Shown here one piece after another: positions 40,646 to 49,260 of a stretch of 64,000 nucleotides of DNA (the first letter of the stretch is position 1; each line of letters starts with the position of its first letter). Under the pieces are notes generated by a model. That model was not told the origin of the DNA, searched no databases, and worked only from the letters and a program-made list of their open reading frames with translations. The position numbers and the translations under genes were made by a program. Source of the stretch: Phycisphaerae bacterium (GTDB lineage: Bacteria > Planctomycetota > Phycisphaerae > Sedimentisphaerales > Anaerobacaceae); the NCBI GenBank assembly GCA_017993835.1, contig JAGOLX010000026.1, positions 16,407 through 80,406 of the forward strand. The letters are read 5' to 3'.

Positions 40646-42090
40646 CACCGATTCTCCTGTAACTGAGGCCTCTTCCCCGTGAGCAGACTGACGCCGACCA
40701 GAGCGACGACCGACAGGATAATCGCGGGCAGCACCGCGTCGAGTTTGCCCGCCCAGCCGGAAATGATGTTCCTGGACTGAAGTTCGGACCACGTCAGTGC
40801 CGTGATCGTCCCGGCGGCGATGGAGAGAATCGCTCCGACCCCCGTCGCCCGCTTCCAGAACAGTGCGGCCACGAGACAGGGGGTAATGGCTGCTCCGTAG
40901 ATCGTGTAGGCGTACATCGCCCTCTTGAAGACCGTCGTGGACTGGGCGAAGGAAAGCGACACGAGATAGGCGATGACTCCGAGGACCAGCACCAGCAGGC
41001 GGCTGAGGAAGACCTTGCGTCGTTCCGAGGCCTTTGGATCGATGTGGTTCAGGTAGATGTCACGAACGAGGGTCGTCGCCGGGATTAGGAGGAAGGAATC
41101 CGCGGTCGAGATGATGATGCCCACGATTGTGATCATGAGAAGGAGGCCGAGGATCATGGGCATAAAGTCCCTCGCGGCGTAGATCAGGACGTACTTGCCG
41201 ACGGTGGCGTTCGGGATCAGGCTGGAGGCGATCCAAGCCTCCAGGATGATCAGGCTCTCGATCACCAGGACCGCGAAGACCATGAAGGTGACGGCGCTCT
41301 TGGCGCCCTTGGCGCTCTTGCTGGCGAAGAACCGCTGATACTGATTCGCGTCGCCCATGATCAGCAGGAAGGTGGGCAGCGTGTAGTTGATGATCTCCGC
41401 CCAACTGAAGACGCCCCAGAACTTCATGTGCTCGGGCTTGCCCATCTCCGCGAAGCGGGTCTCCAAGCCGGACCAGCCGCCCGCGTGATTCCACAGGACG
41501 GGAAACGCGACCAAGAGGGACACAGTGATGATGATGCCGGTCACGATGTCCGTGTACGCGAGGCTCAGCAGTCCCGCGAGGATCGTGTACGTGATGATGG
41601 CGACAGCCGCGATGATCCTCCCGATCTCCTCAGAGATCAGCGGTTGGCCGGTCTTGTCGATGAGAATCGCGTTCAGGACGGCCCCCAGCGCGACGAACTG
41701 ATAGCTCACGATCACCATATACGCGATCACCAGGGCGCCCACCGCCAGCAGTCTGGCGACTCCCCCGTAACGGGAGCCGATGATCTCCGGGACGGAGTAG
41801 ACCTCATAGTTGCGGGCCCGCGGGGCGATCCGGGTCAGCAAAATCATCCCGATGACGCTGCCAATGGGCAGAATCAGAGCGGCCAGCCCGCTTTCATAGG
41901 TCATCCCGGCGTTGCCGACGATCGATCCGGTGCCGATCCAGGCGGCCAGCATCGTGCAGACCAACACCCAGGGCGACAACGACCGGCCAGCCACCGCGAA
42001 GTCCGCCTGGGTTTTGACCTGTCGAGACTTGTAGATCCCGATGCCTGTGAGGATCAACAGATAGGCGAGAATCGTAATCAGATAGACCAT
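40645..42090 (-). CDS. Sodium:solute symporter (SSS family)
   Basis: This 481-residue permease has about 13 membrane segments. It has the SSS features AGRSLSPWVLVCTMLAAWIG, the sodium-site helix (SSS signature region GRYGGVARLL to SYQFVALG) and SLAYTDIVTGIIITVSLL. Substrates in the family include proline, pantothenate and sugars. Coupling to a Xaa-Pro aminopeptidase hints at proline or a peptide-derived amino acid, as inference. It heads the two-gene operon. Confidence 0.85.
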   Translation of the reverse strand: MVYLITILAYLLILTGIGIYKSRQVKTQADFAVAGRSLSPWVLVCTMLAAWIGTGSIVGNAGMTYESGLAALILPIGSVIGMILLTRIAPRARNYEVYSVPEIIGSRYGGVARLLAVGALVIAYMVIVSYQFVALGAVLNAILIDKTGQPLISEEIGRIIAAVAIITYTILAGLLSLAYTDIVTGIIITVSLLVAFPVLWNHAGGWSGLETRFAEMGKPEHMKFWGVFSWAEIINYTLPTFLLIMGDANQYQRFFASKSAKGAKSAVTFMVFAVLVIESLIILEAWIASSLIPNATVGKYVLIYAARDFMPMILGLLLMITIVGIIISTADSFLLIPATTLVRDIYLNHIDPKASERRKVFLSRLLVLVLGVIAYLVSLSFAQSTTVFKRAMYAYTIYGAAITPCLVAALFWKRATGVGAILSIAAGTITALTWSELQSRNIISGWAGKLDAVLPAIILSVVALVGVSLLTGKRPQLQENR

Positions 42091-42191
42091 TCAGAACACC
42101 TTCGTGAGCCACAGAGGGTACAGGGATCACAGAGAAAGGGGAAGGAGACAAACCGGCCCTCCGACCTTCTCACCTTCTTACCTTCTCAAGT

Positions 42192-43892
42192 TCATCTTCT
42201 GTGGCTGATTTGTTCTTCGACGAACTGTTCGACGAAATACTTTGGCGTCAGCGGCTCGCCCGTGGCGCGGACGATCATGTCGTCCCAGCGATAGCGGGCG
42301 CCGGGACCGAACACGTGCTGACGCAGGTACTGTCCCACGCGTCGGTCGCCAACATAGCTCAGACCTGCATCCGATTCAAGCTTCATTACCTTGTGGACAA
42401 GGGTATTGTGCAACTGGGAGGCGAGCAGCTCGCCGAGCATGTAGTTGTGGTAATAGCAGGGGGCGACCACGAAGTGCAGCTTGGAGGCCCAGCCTGCATC
42501 GGCAGGTCCCGCCGGGCGTCGGAGCATCTGGTACTTCTCGACGAGGTCCCACCACAGGGTGTTCAGATCCTGGTCGGGGTCGGCGTACAGGGCCTTCTCG
42601 AAGTGCCACATCACCATCGCCCAGCGTGCGACGAGCACCTGCTGGAATCGCAGGTAGCGGTCACTGACGGTCCTGATGTTCGCGGTTTCCTCGTTGGACA
42701 AGTCCAGCATCTCCTGCATCCAGTCGGCGTTGCGGCTGAGCCGACCGAAGAACATCGCGATGGCCTCTGTCGCGAAGCTGTGCGCGGGCTCCCGCAGCAG
42801 CCAGGGCTCGCTTCGGTCGTGGTATTTGCTGTAGACCGCGTGGCCCAGTTCGTGGAGGATCGTCTCCATCCACCGCTCGGTGTCCTGCAGGTTGGCCAGG
42901 ATGCGAACGTCGCCGCAGCGGTCCACGTCGTGGCTGAAGGCGTGCGGGTATTTGCCCTCGCGGTCATATAGATCGCTGCGGGCCAGGACGTCGTCGATGG
43001 GCAGGCCGACGCTCGCATAATACGTGCGGGCCAGTTCGCGAACGTCGCGACCCTTGTAGTACTGATCCAGGTTCAGCTCGTAGACCAGCGGCGTTCGCTG
43101 GAAGAACGGGTCGTGATAGTGCCATGGCATCAGCTCTTCGGGCGAGATCCCGTAGCCCTTCGCGAGGATCTCGTCCAGTTCCCGCTTGAGTTTGGCATAG
43201 GGCTCGCGCGTCCGTTGGTCCAGTTCCTCGAAGACCCGGTCCAAATCGGCGACGTTCTGTTCGTTGACCACGACGGACATCGTGTGGAAGTTGTCGAAAC
43301 CGAGCTGTCGGGCGGCCTGGTTCCGCAGCCTGACCAATTCGAGAAAATCCCTGATGATGACGTTGCCGACCTCCTTGCTGGCTCGCCAGGCGGCCTGACG
43401 TTTGCCGACGTCGGTCTCGGTCGTCAGGATCGTGTAGATGTCGCTGACGGTGACCTTGCGGCCGTCGATCGTGCCGCGATAGCTGTTGTAGGTCTCCTGG
43501 ACCTTGGCGTCGAGTTCGACGGTTTGCTGCATCAACGCCGGACTGATCTGGTTCTGGAGGTATGCGCAGTAGAGCTTGTCCACCTGGCGGGCAACACGAG
43601 CGTTGCTGAGGCGTCCCGTGTCCCGTATGGCCTTGACGCGAGCGAAGTCGTTCGGGTCGCTCTGCGCCCGGCGGATCTCCACCTGGAGCTGTCCGAACTC
43701 CTCGAATCTCCGAGCCTGGCCGGTGGTGGCCGCCTCCCAGTAGACCCGGTTCGCCTGCGTCGTCAGGGGCTCGACCTTGGCCACGCAGTCTCCGACGAGC
43801 CGGCCAGCGTCCTCTTGCCGGGAATCTACGGCGCAGCCTGGAGACGAAAGGAGCGGAAACGCTGCCACCCACAGCCACAGAAGCCTTCTCAT
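42192..43892 (-). CDS. M2-family (ACE-like) peptidyl-dipeptidase lipoprotein
   Basis: This 566-residue gluzincin has a lipoprotein signal ending LSSPGC (C20). The zinc site is HELGH (H347, E348, H351) with the third ligand E376 in HSFATEAIA, 25 residues on, as in angiotensin-converting-enzyme relatives. NFHTMSVVVNEQN and the VAPCYYHNYMLGEL segment are also family-typical. It should remove dipeptides from peptide C-termini on the outer face of the inner or outer membrane. It is separated from the symporter operon by about 100 bp but points the same way. Confidence 0.82.
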   Translation of the reverse strand: MRRLLWLWVAAFPLLSSPGCAVDSRQEDAGRLVGDCVAKVEPLTTQANRVYWEAATTGQARRFEEFGQLQVEIRRAQSDPNDFARVKAIRDTGRLSNARVARQVDKLYCAYLQNQISPALMQQTVELDAKVQETYNSYRGTIDGRKVTVSDIYTILTTETDVGKRQAAWRASKEVGNVIIRDFLELVRLRNQAARQLGFDNFHTMSVVVNEQNVADLDRVFEELDQRTREPYAKLKRELDEILAKGYGISPEELMPWHYHDPFFQRTPLVYELNLDQYYKGRDVRELARTYYASVGLPIDDVLARSDLYDREGKYPHAFSHDVDRCGDVRILANLQDTERWMETILHELGHAVYSKYHDRSEPWLLREPAHSFATEAIAMFFGRLSRNADWMQEMLDLSNEETANIRTVSDRYLRFQQVLVARWAMVMWHFEKALYADPDQDLNTLWWDLVEKYQMLRRPAGPADAGWASKLHFVVAPCYYHNYMLGELLASQLHNTLVHKVMKLESDAGLSYVGDRRVGQYLRQHVFGPGARYRWDDMIVRATGEPLTPKYFVEQFVEEQISHRR

Positions 43893-43941
43893 AGGTCACC
43901 TCTCATTGGTGGTCTTGTCGTCAGGACATCACAAGATGGCC

Positions 43942-43947
43942 ATTATA
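43942..43947 (-). promoter_or_regulatory. Possible -10 box for the M2 peptidase gene
   Basis: TATAAT on the minus strand lies 50 bp before the start codon. The -35 region 17 bp upstream (TTCCGT) is poor. Confidence 0.3.
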
Positions 43948-44044
43948 GTGCCCCGCCGCACTCGACGGAAGCCTCGGCCGAGACATTGCCGACTCCTCGG
44001 TACTCGATAATGGCGCAGCGAGCGGAGATCTCGCAGTGATGCGG

Positions 44045-44073
44045 TTGACGGCTCGGGCTTTGTGGAACATAAT
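44045..44073 (+). promoter_or_regulatory. Predicted promoter of the ATP-grasp gene
   Basis: TTGACG (44045-44050) and CATAAT (44068-44073) are 17 bp apart. The leader is about 125 nt. Nothing else was seen in the 313-bp gap 43893-44205. Confidence 0.6.
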
Positions 44074-44205
44074 GTCGAGGGTGGGAGTATCTCAGAGCGG
44101 TCTTGTCTGTAATGTGCAAGGCCGACGTGGTTTGGGGTGTGACCCTCGCAGGACCCGAGGACGGCAACCTTGGGGAACGGATCAAGGAGTGTAAGGACGA
44201 GTAAT

Positions 44206-45276
44206 ATGGCGAAGCGATCGAAACGATCTCGCAGGTCTCTCCACGTGGCTTTGGTGTACAACGCCTCGGCGGGGATCATCCCGGACACGCCGGAAGACCG
44301 AGGCAGCACGGCCGATCTGCGGCACATGATCCGCGACATGGCCCGCGTACTCCGGTCTCTGGGACATCAAGTCTCCGTCCTGCCGTTGGCCCATGACCTC
44401 TTCGCATTCCAGTGGAGGCTGCGCCGTCTGAAGCCCGACGTGGTGTTCAATCAGTACGACGACGTGGTTCACGGCGCGCTCTACGAGATGCGATTCGCCG
44501 CGATGGTGCGAATGATGGGCTTTCCGCTGACGGGCTCGCCCGCGCTGGCGTTGGGCTTGAGCCGGTACAAGCACATGTCCGCGAGCTTGTTTCATGGGAC
44601 CAGGATTCCGATCCCGCCGTGTACGGAGCTGCTGGAGAAGATCGGCGAGGTGGATCAGTACGAGTGGCGGTTTCCCCTGATCGTTCAGCCCAGCCAGGAG
44701 CACGCGGGGATCGGCCTGGATCGCGATTCGATCGTGCATTCGAAGAGGGCCCTCCGCCAGCAGGTCCGTCGGGTCGTGCAGACCTACAGTCAGCCTGCGC
44801 TGGTCCAGAGCTTCCTGCCTGGGCGGGAGTTCAACGTGGGCATCGTGGGGGGCAGACGCGCCAAAGTGATGCCCCTGGCCGAGGTCAACTACACGGAGCT
44901 GCCCTCGGACATTCCGCCGATCATGTCGTACGCCGCCAAGTGGATCGAGACGTCCGTGGAGTACAAGAAGACCTCGGTTCTCTGTCCTGCGGTTGTGGAG
45001 CCGGAACTGGCTCGCCAAATCAGCGATATCGCGATGCGCGCCTGGCGGGCGGTCGGTGCCTGGGGGTACGGCCGCGTCGATATCCGGTGCGACGACGCCG
45101 GCCAGCCGCGAGTCCTGGAGGTCAACTGCAACGCTTCCCTGGAGGAAGCCGTCGCTCTGGCGCGGTCCGCCGGCAAGGCAGGGATCAGCTACCCGGAGTT
45201 GCTCCAGATGATTATCGACGCGGCCCTGGAGGGTCCGCCCTACGACGTCAGCGTGCCCATGTTGCCTGTTTTCTAG
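44206..45276 (+). CDS. ATP-grasp ligase (D-Ala-D-Ala ligase-like)
   Basis: This 356-residue protein has the three-domain ATP-grasp layout. VALVYNAS...LRSLGHQVSVLPL is the N-terminal domain, FPLIVQPSQEHAGIGLD is the phosphate-binding loop, and VQSFLPGREFNVGIVGG with the metal-binding VDIRCD...PRVLEVNCNASLEE closes the active site. It resembles D-alanine-D-alanine ligase but is divergent in the N-terminal part, so it may join another amino acid or peptide. The next gene converges on it with a 4-bp overlap and encodes a zinc peptidase; I recall that ATP-grasp and such peptidase genes are often neighbours. Confidence 0.75.
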   Translation: MAKRSKRSRRSLHVALVYNASAGIIPDTPEDRGSTADLRHMIRDMARVLRSLGHQVSVLPLAHDLFAFQWRLRRLKPDVVFNQYDDVVHGALYEMRFAAMVRMMGFPLTGSPALALGLSRYKHMSASLFHGTRIPIPPCTELLEKIGEVDQYEWRFPLIVQPSQEHAGIGLDRDSIVHSKRALRQQVRRVVQTYSQPALVQSFLPGREFNVGIVGGRRAKVMPLAEVNYTELPSDIPPIMSYAAKWIETSVEYKKTSVLCPAVVEPELARQISDIAMRAWRAVGAWGYGRVDIRCDDAGQPRVLEVNCNASLEEAVALARSAGKAGISYPELLQMIIDAALEGPPYDVSVPMLPVF

Positions 45277-46046
45277 GCGGTCCTGCCGTATTCCCTGGCC
45301 TGGCGACGATAGTGCTCGCCCAGGGGCATGGTCAGCCTGGAGACCGGGTTGACGAGCTTCCCTCGCCTGCACAAGGGTGCTTGGCCGCTGATCGCGTGCA
45401 TCAAGCGATCCACATATCGCAGTTTCCTGATGGCCGGCCAATCACGGTATTTGCGTCGCCAGCCGGAACGAGGAGTCAACCAGACCGCGAAAGTCTCTGC
45501 GAAGTCCTCATCTGGGTGTTTCTGTGCGTAGGTGTACCGGTAGAGGCAACTGCAAATGTGTCGCACGAAGCTCCGGCTCCGTGGGTCCGGCTGGAAGTCA
45601 TCCCGGTAGGGTTTGGAGAACGGGCCGAAGGTCTTCTTCCAGTCCGGCTGCTCCCACAACCGGAACGCATAGTTGATCGCGTGTCCGGCCTCGTGCCGCA
45701 GCAGTTGCATGACTGTCTGGACATCCTCCAGGTTGCCGGTTTGTTCCTTCTCGATCCGTCCAAGCGAGCCGTTGACCAGGTAAAACGGGATGCCAATGGT
45801 CGGCACCCGGTCCGGACAACCCCAGCTATCGGTGAGGTAGAAGGCAGGTGCGAAATCGAGACCTTTGGCCGCCAGTTCCCGCCTGAGTTGCTGGATGAAC
45901 GGCTCCACCGGCGAGCCCTTGAGCCGAAGCCCGAGATCGCAGATGCGTCTTGCCAATAGCCTTTCTCGAACGGTCTCCCACTTGTCGGATCGGGTCCGTT
46001 TGTGATTCGACGCATATTTCCTGCTGCAGACGACTGCTGCTGCCAT
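45273..46046 (-). CDS. Putative zinc-binding metallopeptidase
   Basis: This 257-residue protein has the HEAGH motif (H118-H122) followed by INYAFRL, and downstream PDEDFAETFAVWLTP, where an acidic residue should complete the zinc site. This matches the PF15887-type putative zinc peptidases. No signal peptide is present. The ATG at 46046 was chosen over an upstream TTG at 46070. It is convergent with the ATP-grasp gene, and its own upstream region is unusually AT-rich. Confidence 0.72.
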   Translation of the reverse strand: MAAAVVCSRKYASNHKRTRSDKWETVRERLLARRICDLGLRLKGSPVEPFIQQLRRELAAKGLDFAPAFYLTDSWGCPDRVPTIGIPFYLVNGSLGRIEKEQTGNLEDVQTVMQLLRHEAGHAINYAFRLWEQPDWKKTFGPFSKPYRDDFQPDPRSRSFVRHICSCLYRYTYAQKHPDEDFAETFAVWLTPRSGWRRKYRDWPAIRKLRYVDRLMHAISGQAPLCRRGKLVNPVSRLTMPLGEHYRRQAREYGRTA

Positions 46047-46393
46047 GCGTTGCTTTCCCACTCTCTTCAAGCACCCCGTACATGTGTTCCGGAGGCAGAG
46101 AACCGATCCCTGCCCGCCGGAGGTATGCTTGCTTACCCTGTATATGGTATCTCATCCGAGAGGTGGATTTCAATGGTATCTGCGTGGTTTGTTCATAAGT
46201 TCTTGCTGTATATGTGCTTACATCTTCATATTTGGTTGCCGACGGCGGAACGTCCGCAAACCATCCGCTGTCTCCCACCATCAAGGCCGGACCAGGTTGC
46301 TCATCGCTTGTTCTTACCCCTCGCGAGGCTCTATCCGTTGGACAATGCTCCCACATGAGGGAATAGAACCAGATCAACCGACGCTAATGTTCA
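46047..46393. other. Low-GC intergenic stretch of unknown content
   Basis: These 347 bp are visibly richer in A+T than the surroundings. A minus-strand frame across 46070-46377 reads like protein in places (ADVPPSATKYEDVSTYTART) but lacks a clear start and overlaps the peptidase gene in another frame. I cannot support a gene here. Together with the toxin-antitoxin genes that follow, it may be a small acquired segment. Confidence 0.35.
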
Positions 46394-46627
46394 TCATCGG
46401 GTTCTGGTGCCTCTGCTGGGAGGATTTGGACGTTTGGTCAGACTCTTCCTTAAGGCAGACAATCCGATTGTGGGTGCTTTCTTCTCTGACTTCTTGGCTT
46501 TGCGAAGGCATTGCAGGTCCTCGTAATCTTCCAAGTCCTCCCGAATTCGGAGAAAGTCAGCGTAGGAGATGATTGCGAATTCCTTCTTCCCATCCCTTGT
46601 TATGATCTGAGCTTTTGGAACGCCCAT
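46394..46627 (-). CDS. Phd/YefM-like antitoxin
   Basis: This 77-residue protein begins MGVPKAQIITRDGKKEFAII and SYADFLRIREDLEDYED, which is the beta-hairpin and helix arrangement of YefM-type antitoxins paired with RelE toxins. The Lys-rich tail is the toxin-binding part. It follows the toxin gene by 11 bp, the reverse of the usual order. Confidence 0.72.
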   Translation of the reverse strand: MGVPKAQIITRDGKKEFAIISYADFLRIREDLEDYEDLQCLRKAKKSEKKAPTIGLSALRKSLTKRPNPPSRGTRTR

Positions 46628-46638
46628 GCCAGCCTCCC

Positions 46639-46866
46639 TTATCGGTATGCTTCGCGTCGATGACGGACGCGATAGATAATGACTGATTTTCCTTCGATCT
46701 CGAACAGAACGCGGTAGTCACCGACTCGCAGCCGATATTCACGGGTGAATCCTGTCAGTCGCTTCACATCACCCTTCAAATCATCGCTCATAGCCTCGAT
46801 CTTCGCCAGGATTCGCGATTGAGTACCTGCCGGAATGTCTTTGATGTCCTTGACTGCCGCTCTCAT
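46639..46866 (-). CDS. RelE-type toxin, N-terminally short
   Basis: This 75-residue protein matches the RelE/ParE fold from the first helix onward (RAAVKDIKDIPAGTQSRILAKIEAMSDD, then LTGFTREYRLRVGDYRVLFEIEGKSVIIYRVRHRREAYR). The usual first beta-strand (about 8-10 residues before RAAVKDI) is missing, and an in-frame TAG lies two codons before the ATG. It may be a degraded toxin or a short variant. The catalytic basic residues at the C-terminus (RVRHRREAY) are present. It starts 23 bp after the hydroxyproline dehydratase gene. Confidence 0.68.
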   Translation of the reverse strand: MRAAVKDIKDIPAGTQSRILAKIEAMSDDLKGDVKRLTGFTREYRLRVGDYRVLFEIEGKSVIIYRVRHRREAYR

Positions 46867-46889
46867 GTGCTATCCGTAACCATGTACGA

Positions 46890-49256
46890 TCAGAACGCCT
46901 TCTGCTCCGTGCGGGCGATGATCTCGTTCTGGAGGGCTTCGCCCAGATCGACGAAGTAGTCGCTGTAACCTGCGACGCGGACGATCAGGTTCTGGTACTC
47001 CTCGGGCCGGGCTTGGGCCTTGCGAAGCGTCTCGGCGTCCACCACGTTGAACTGGATGTGGTGGCCGTCGAGACGGAAGTAGGAGCGGATCAGGTGCGTG
47101 AGGTTGTCGAGACCGTCGTCGCCCTCCAGGAGGGCTGGGGTGAACTTCATGTTCAGCAGGGTGCCTCCGGTCCGGCCATGGTCCATCTTGGCCGCGGACT
47201 TGAGCACGGCGGTGGGACCCTGGCGGTCCGCGCCCTGGACGGGTGAGATGCCCTCCGAGAGGGGCAGGCCCGCCTTGCGACCGTCGGGCGTCGCGCCCAT
47301 GACGGACCCGAAGTAGACGTGGACTGTGGTCGGCAACAGGTTAATGCGGTATTTGCCGCCTTTGGTGTTGGGCCGGCCATCCACCGCGGAGAAGTACGTC
47401 TCGAAGACCGACCGCATGATCTCGTCGGCGTAGTCGTCGTCGTTGCCGTACTTGGGGGTCCGCTGCAGGAGGGTCTGTCGGAGCGTCTCATGGCCCTTGA
47501 AGTCGGCCTTGATCGCCGCCAGCAGGTCGTGCATCGAGACGGTCTTGTTGTCGAAAACATGGAACTTGATCGCGGCCAGTGCGTCCGTGATCGTGCCGAC
47601 GCCGACGCCCTGGATGTAGTTGGTGTTGTAGCGAGGTCCGCCGTCGTGGTAGTCCCGGGCCGTTGCGACGCAGTCGTCGATCAGGATTGACAGGAAGGGG
47701 GCGGGCATGTACGTCGCGTAGAGCCGCTCGATGATGTTGTTGCCTCGCATCTTCACGTCGATCAGGTGATTGACCTGGCGACGATAGGCTTCGAAGAGCT
47801 GCTCGAAGGAGCCGAACTTCTCGGGATCGCCCGTTTGCAGGCCGATCTGCTTGCCTGTCCTGGGGTCCACACCGTTGTTCAGCGTCAACTCCAGGACCTT
47901 GGGCAGATTGAAGTAGCCGGTGAGGATGTAGGCTTCCTTGCCGAATGCGCCGACCTCGACGCAGCCGCTGGAGCCGCCGTTGCGGGCGTCGGCGACGGAC
48001 TTGCCCATGCGGATCAGCTCCTGGACGATCAGATCGCTGTTGAAGACCGAAGGCTGGCCGAAACCGGTGCGGATGATCTTCGCGGCTCGCTTGATGAACC
48101 GGTCGGGGTTCTTCTTGCTCACCTGGATCGACGAACTCGGCTGCACGAGGCGCATCTGCTCGATTACGTCGAGCACGAGATAGGTCACGTCGTTGACGCC
48201 GTCGGAGCCGTCTTCCTTCATGCCGCCGCTGTTGATCTGGGCGAAGTCGGTGTACGTGCCGCTCTCGGCGGCGGTGACCCCGACTTTCGGCGGAGCCGGC
48301 TGATTGTTGAACTTCACCCAGAAGCATTGGAGCAGTTCCTCCGCCTGCTCGCGGGTCAACGTCCCGGCGTCGAGTCCTCTCTTGTAGAACGGGTACAGGT
48401 GCTGGTCGAGCCGGCCTGGGCAGAACGAGTCCCACGGGTTCATCTCGGTCGTGACGCCAAGGTGGACGAACCAGTAGTACTGGAGGGCCTCCCAGAAGTC
48501 GCGAGGAGCATGAGCCGGGACGTGCGAACAGACGTCGGCGATCCGTTCCAGTTCCGCTTTTCGCTGCGGATTGGATTCCTTCCCGGCCAGATCGCGGGCT
48601 TTCTCCGCGTGGCGCTGGGCGAAGCGGATCAGAGCGTCGGCGCAGATGAGCATGGCCTTGAGTTCTTCCTGTTTCGCGTAGAACTCCGGGTCATTCAGGC
48701 AGTCCAGGTTGTCCAGGCTCCGTTGGATGTCCTGCTTGAAGTCGAGCATGCCCTTGCGATAGATCTTGTCGTCCAGGACGGTGTGGCCGGGCGACCGCTG
48801 CTCCATGAACTCGGTGAACATGCCGGCCTCGTAGGCCGCCAGCCAGTTGGCGTCCATGGCGCGGAGCATCCGGTCCCGCATGGTCTTGCCCGACCAGAAG
48901 GGGATGATCTTGTCGCGGTACACCCGCCGGACCTCCTCCGAGACGGAGAACGCAGTCTTCTCGCGGTCGTTGAGGATCTGCAGGTCCTGCAGGCTATGAC
49001 AGCACAGCTCAGGATAGGTGGGTGTCGCCTTCGGGGACGGGCCTTTCTCGCCGACGATCAGCTCGCCCTCATTGATGCAGATCGTCTTGTTCTCCATGAG
49101 GTGCTTGAGGGCCAGCGCCCTGCAGACTGGCACGGACTCCCGCATGGGGACATCGCTCTGGTAGAACGCGGTCATCATTTCCGCCCGCTCGGCGGAGATG
49201 CTGGGCTTGGTGTCGATACTCTGTTGGCGCAGTCTCGCGACTCGTTCGTTCATCAT
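46890..49256 (-). CDS. hypD: Glycyl radical enzyme, trans-4-hydroxy-L-proline dehydratase-like
   Basis: This is a 788-residue glycyl radical enzyme. The thiyl Cys lies in GGSSGCVEVGAFG (C432, with E434 two residues on), and the radical Gly is G763 in RVAGYSDYF. The region GKEAYILTGYFNLPKVLELTLNNG and the ending IIARTEQKAF match clostridial hydroxyproline dehydratase as I recall it; the GCVE motif separates this group from glycerol and choline lyases. It would convert hydroxyproline to pyrroline-5-carboxylate, fitting collagen- or plant-wall-derived amino acids. It is inactivated by oxygen. The activase gene is immediately upstream, four bases away. ATG 49256 was preferred to the GTG-region start at 49268. 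Confidence 0.82.
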   Translation of the reverse strand: MMNERVARLRQQSIDTKPSISAERAEMMTAFYQSDVPMRESVPVCRALALKHLMENKTICINEGELIVGEKGPSPKATPTYPELCCHSLQDLQILNDREKTAFSVSEEVRRVYRDKIIPFWSGKTMRDRMLRAMDANWLAAYEAGMFTEFMEQRSPGHTVLDDKIYRKGMLDFKQDIQRSLDNLDCLNDPEFYAKQEELKAMLICADALIRFAQRHAEKARDLAGKESNPQRKAELERIADVCSHVPAHAPRDFWEALQYYWFVHLGVTTEMNPWDSFCPGRLDQHLYPFYKRGLDAGTLTREQAEELLQCFWVKFNNQPAPPKVGVTAAESGTYTDFAQINSGGMKEDGSDGVNDVTYLVLDVIEQMRLVQPSSSIQVSKKNPDRFIKRAAKIIRTGFGQPSVFNSDLIVQELIRMGKSVADARNGGSSGCVEVGAFGKEAYILTGYFNLPKVLELTLNNGVDPRTGKQIGLQTGDPEKFGSFEQLFEAYRRQVNHLIDVKMRGNNIIERLYATYMPAPFLSILIDDCVATARDYHDGGPRYNTNYIQGVGVGTITDALAAIKFHVFDNKTVSMHDLLAAIKADFKGHETLRQTLLQRTPKYGNDDDYADEIMRSVFETYFSAVDGRPNTKGGKYRINLLPTTVHVYFGSVMGATPDGRKAGLPLSEGISPVQGADRQGPTAVLKSAAKMDHGRTGGTLLNMKFTPALLEGDDGLDNLTHLIRSYFRLDGHHIQFNVVDAETLRKAQARPEEYQNLIVRVAGYSDYFVDLGEALQNEIIARTEQKAF

Positions 49257-49260
49257 GCCT

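Noticed and set aside
45826..46377. 183-codon minus-strand frame before the zinc peptidase
   Set aside because: Its second half overlaps the peptidase gene in another frame and is not protein-like; no start with a ribosome site was found.
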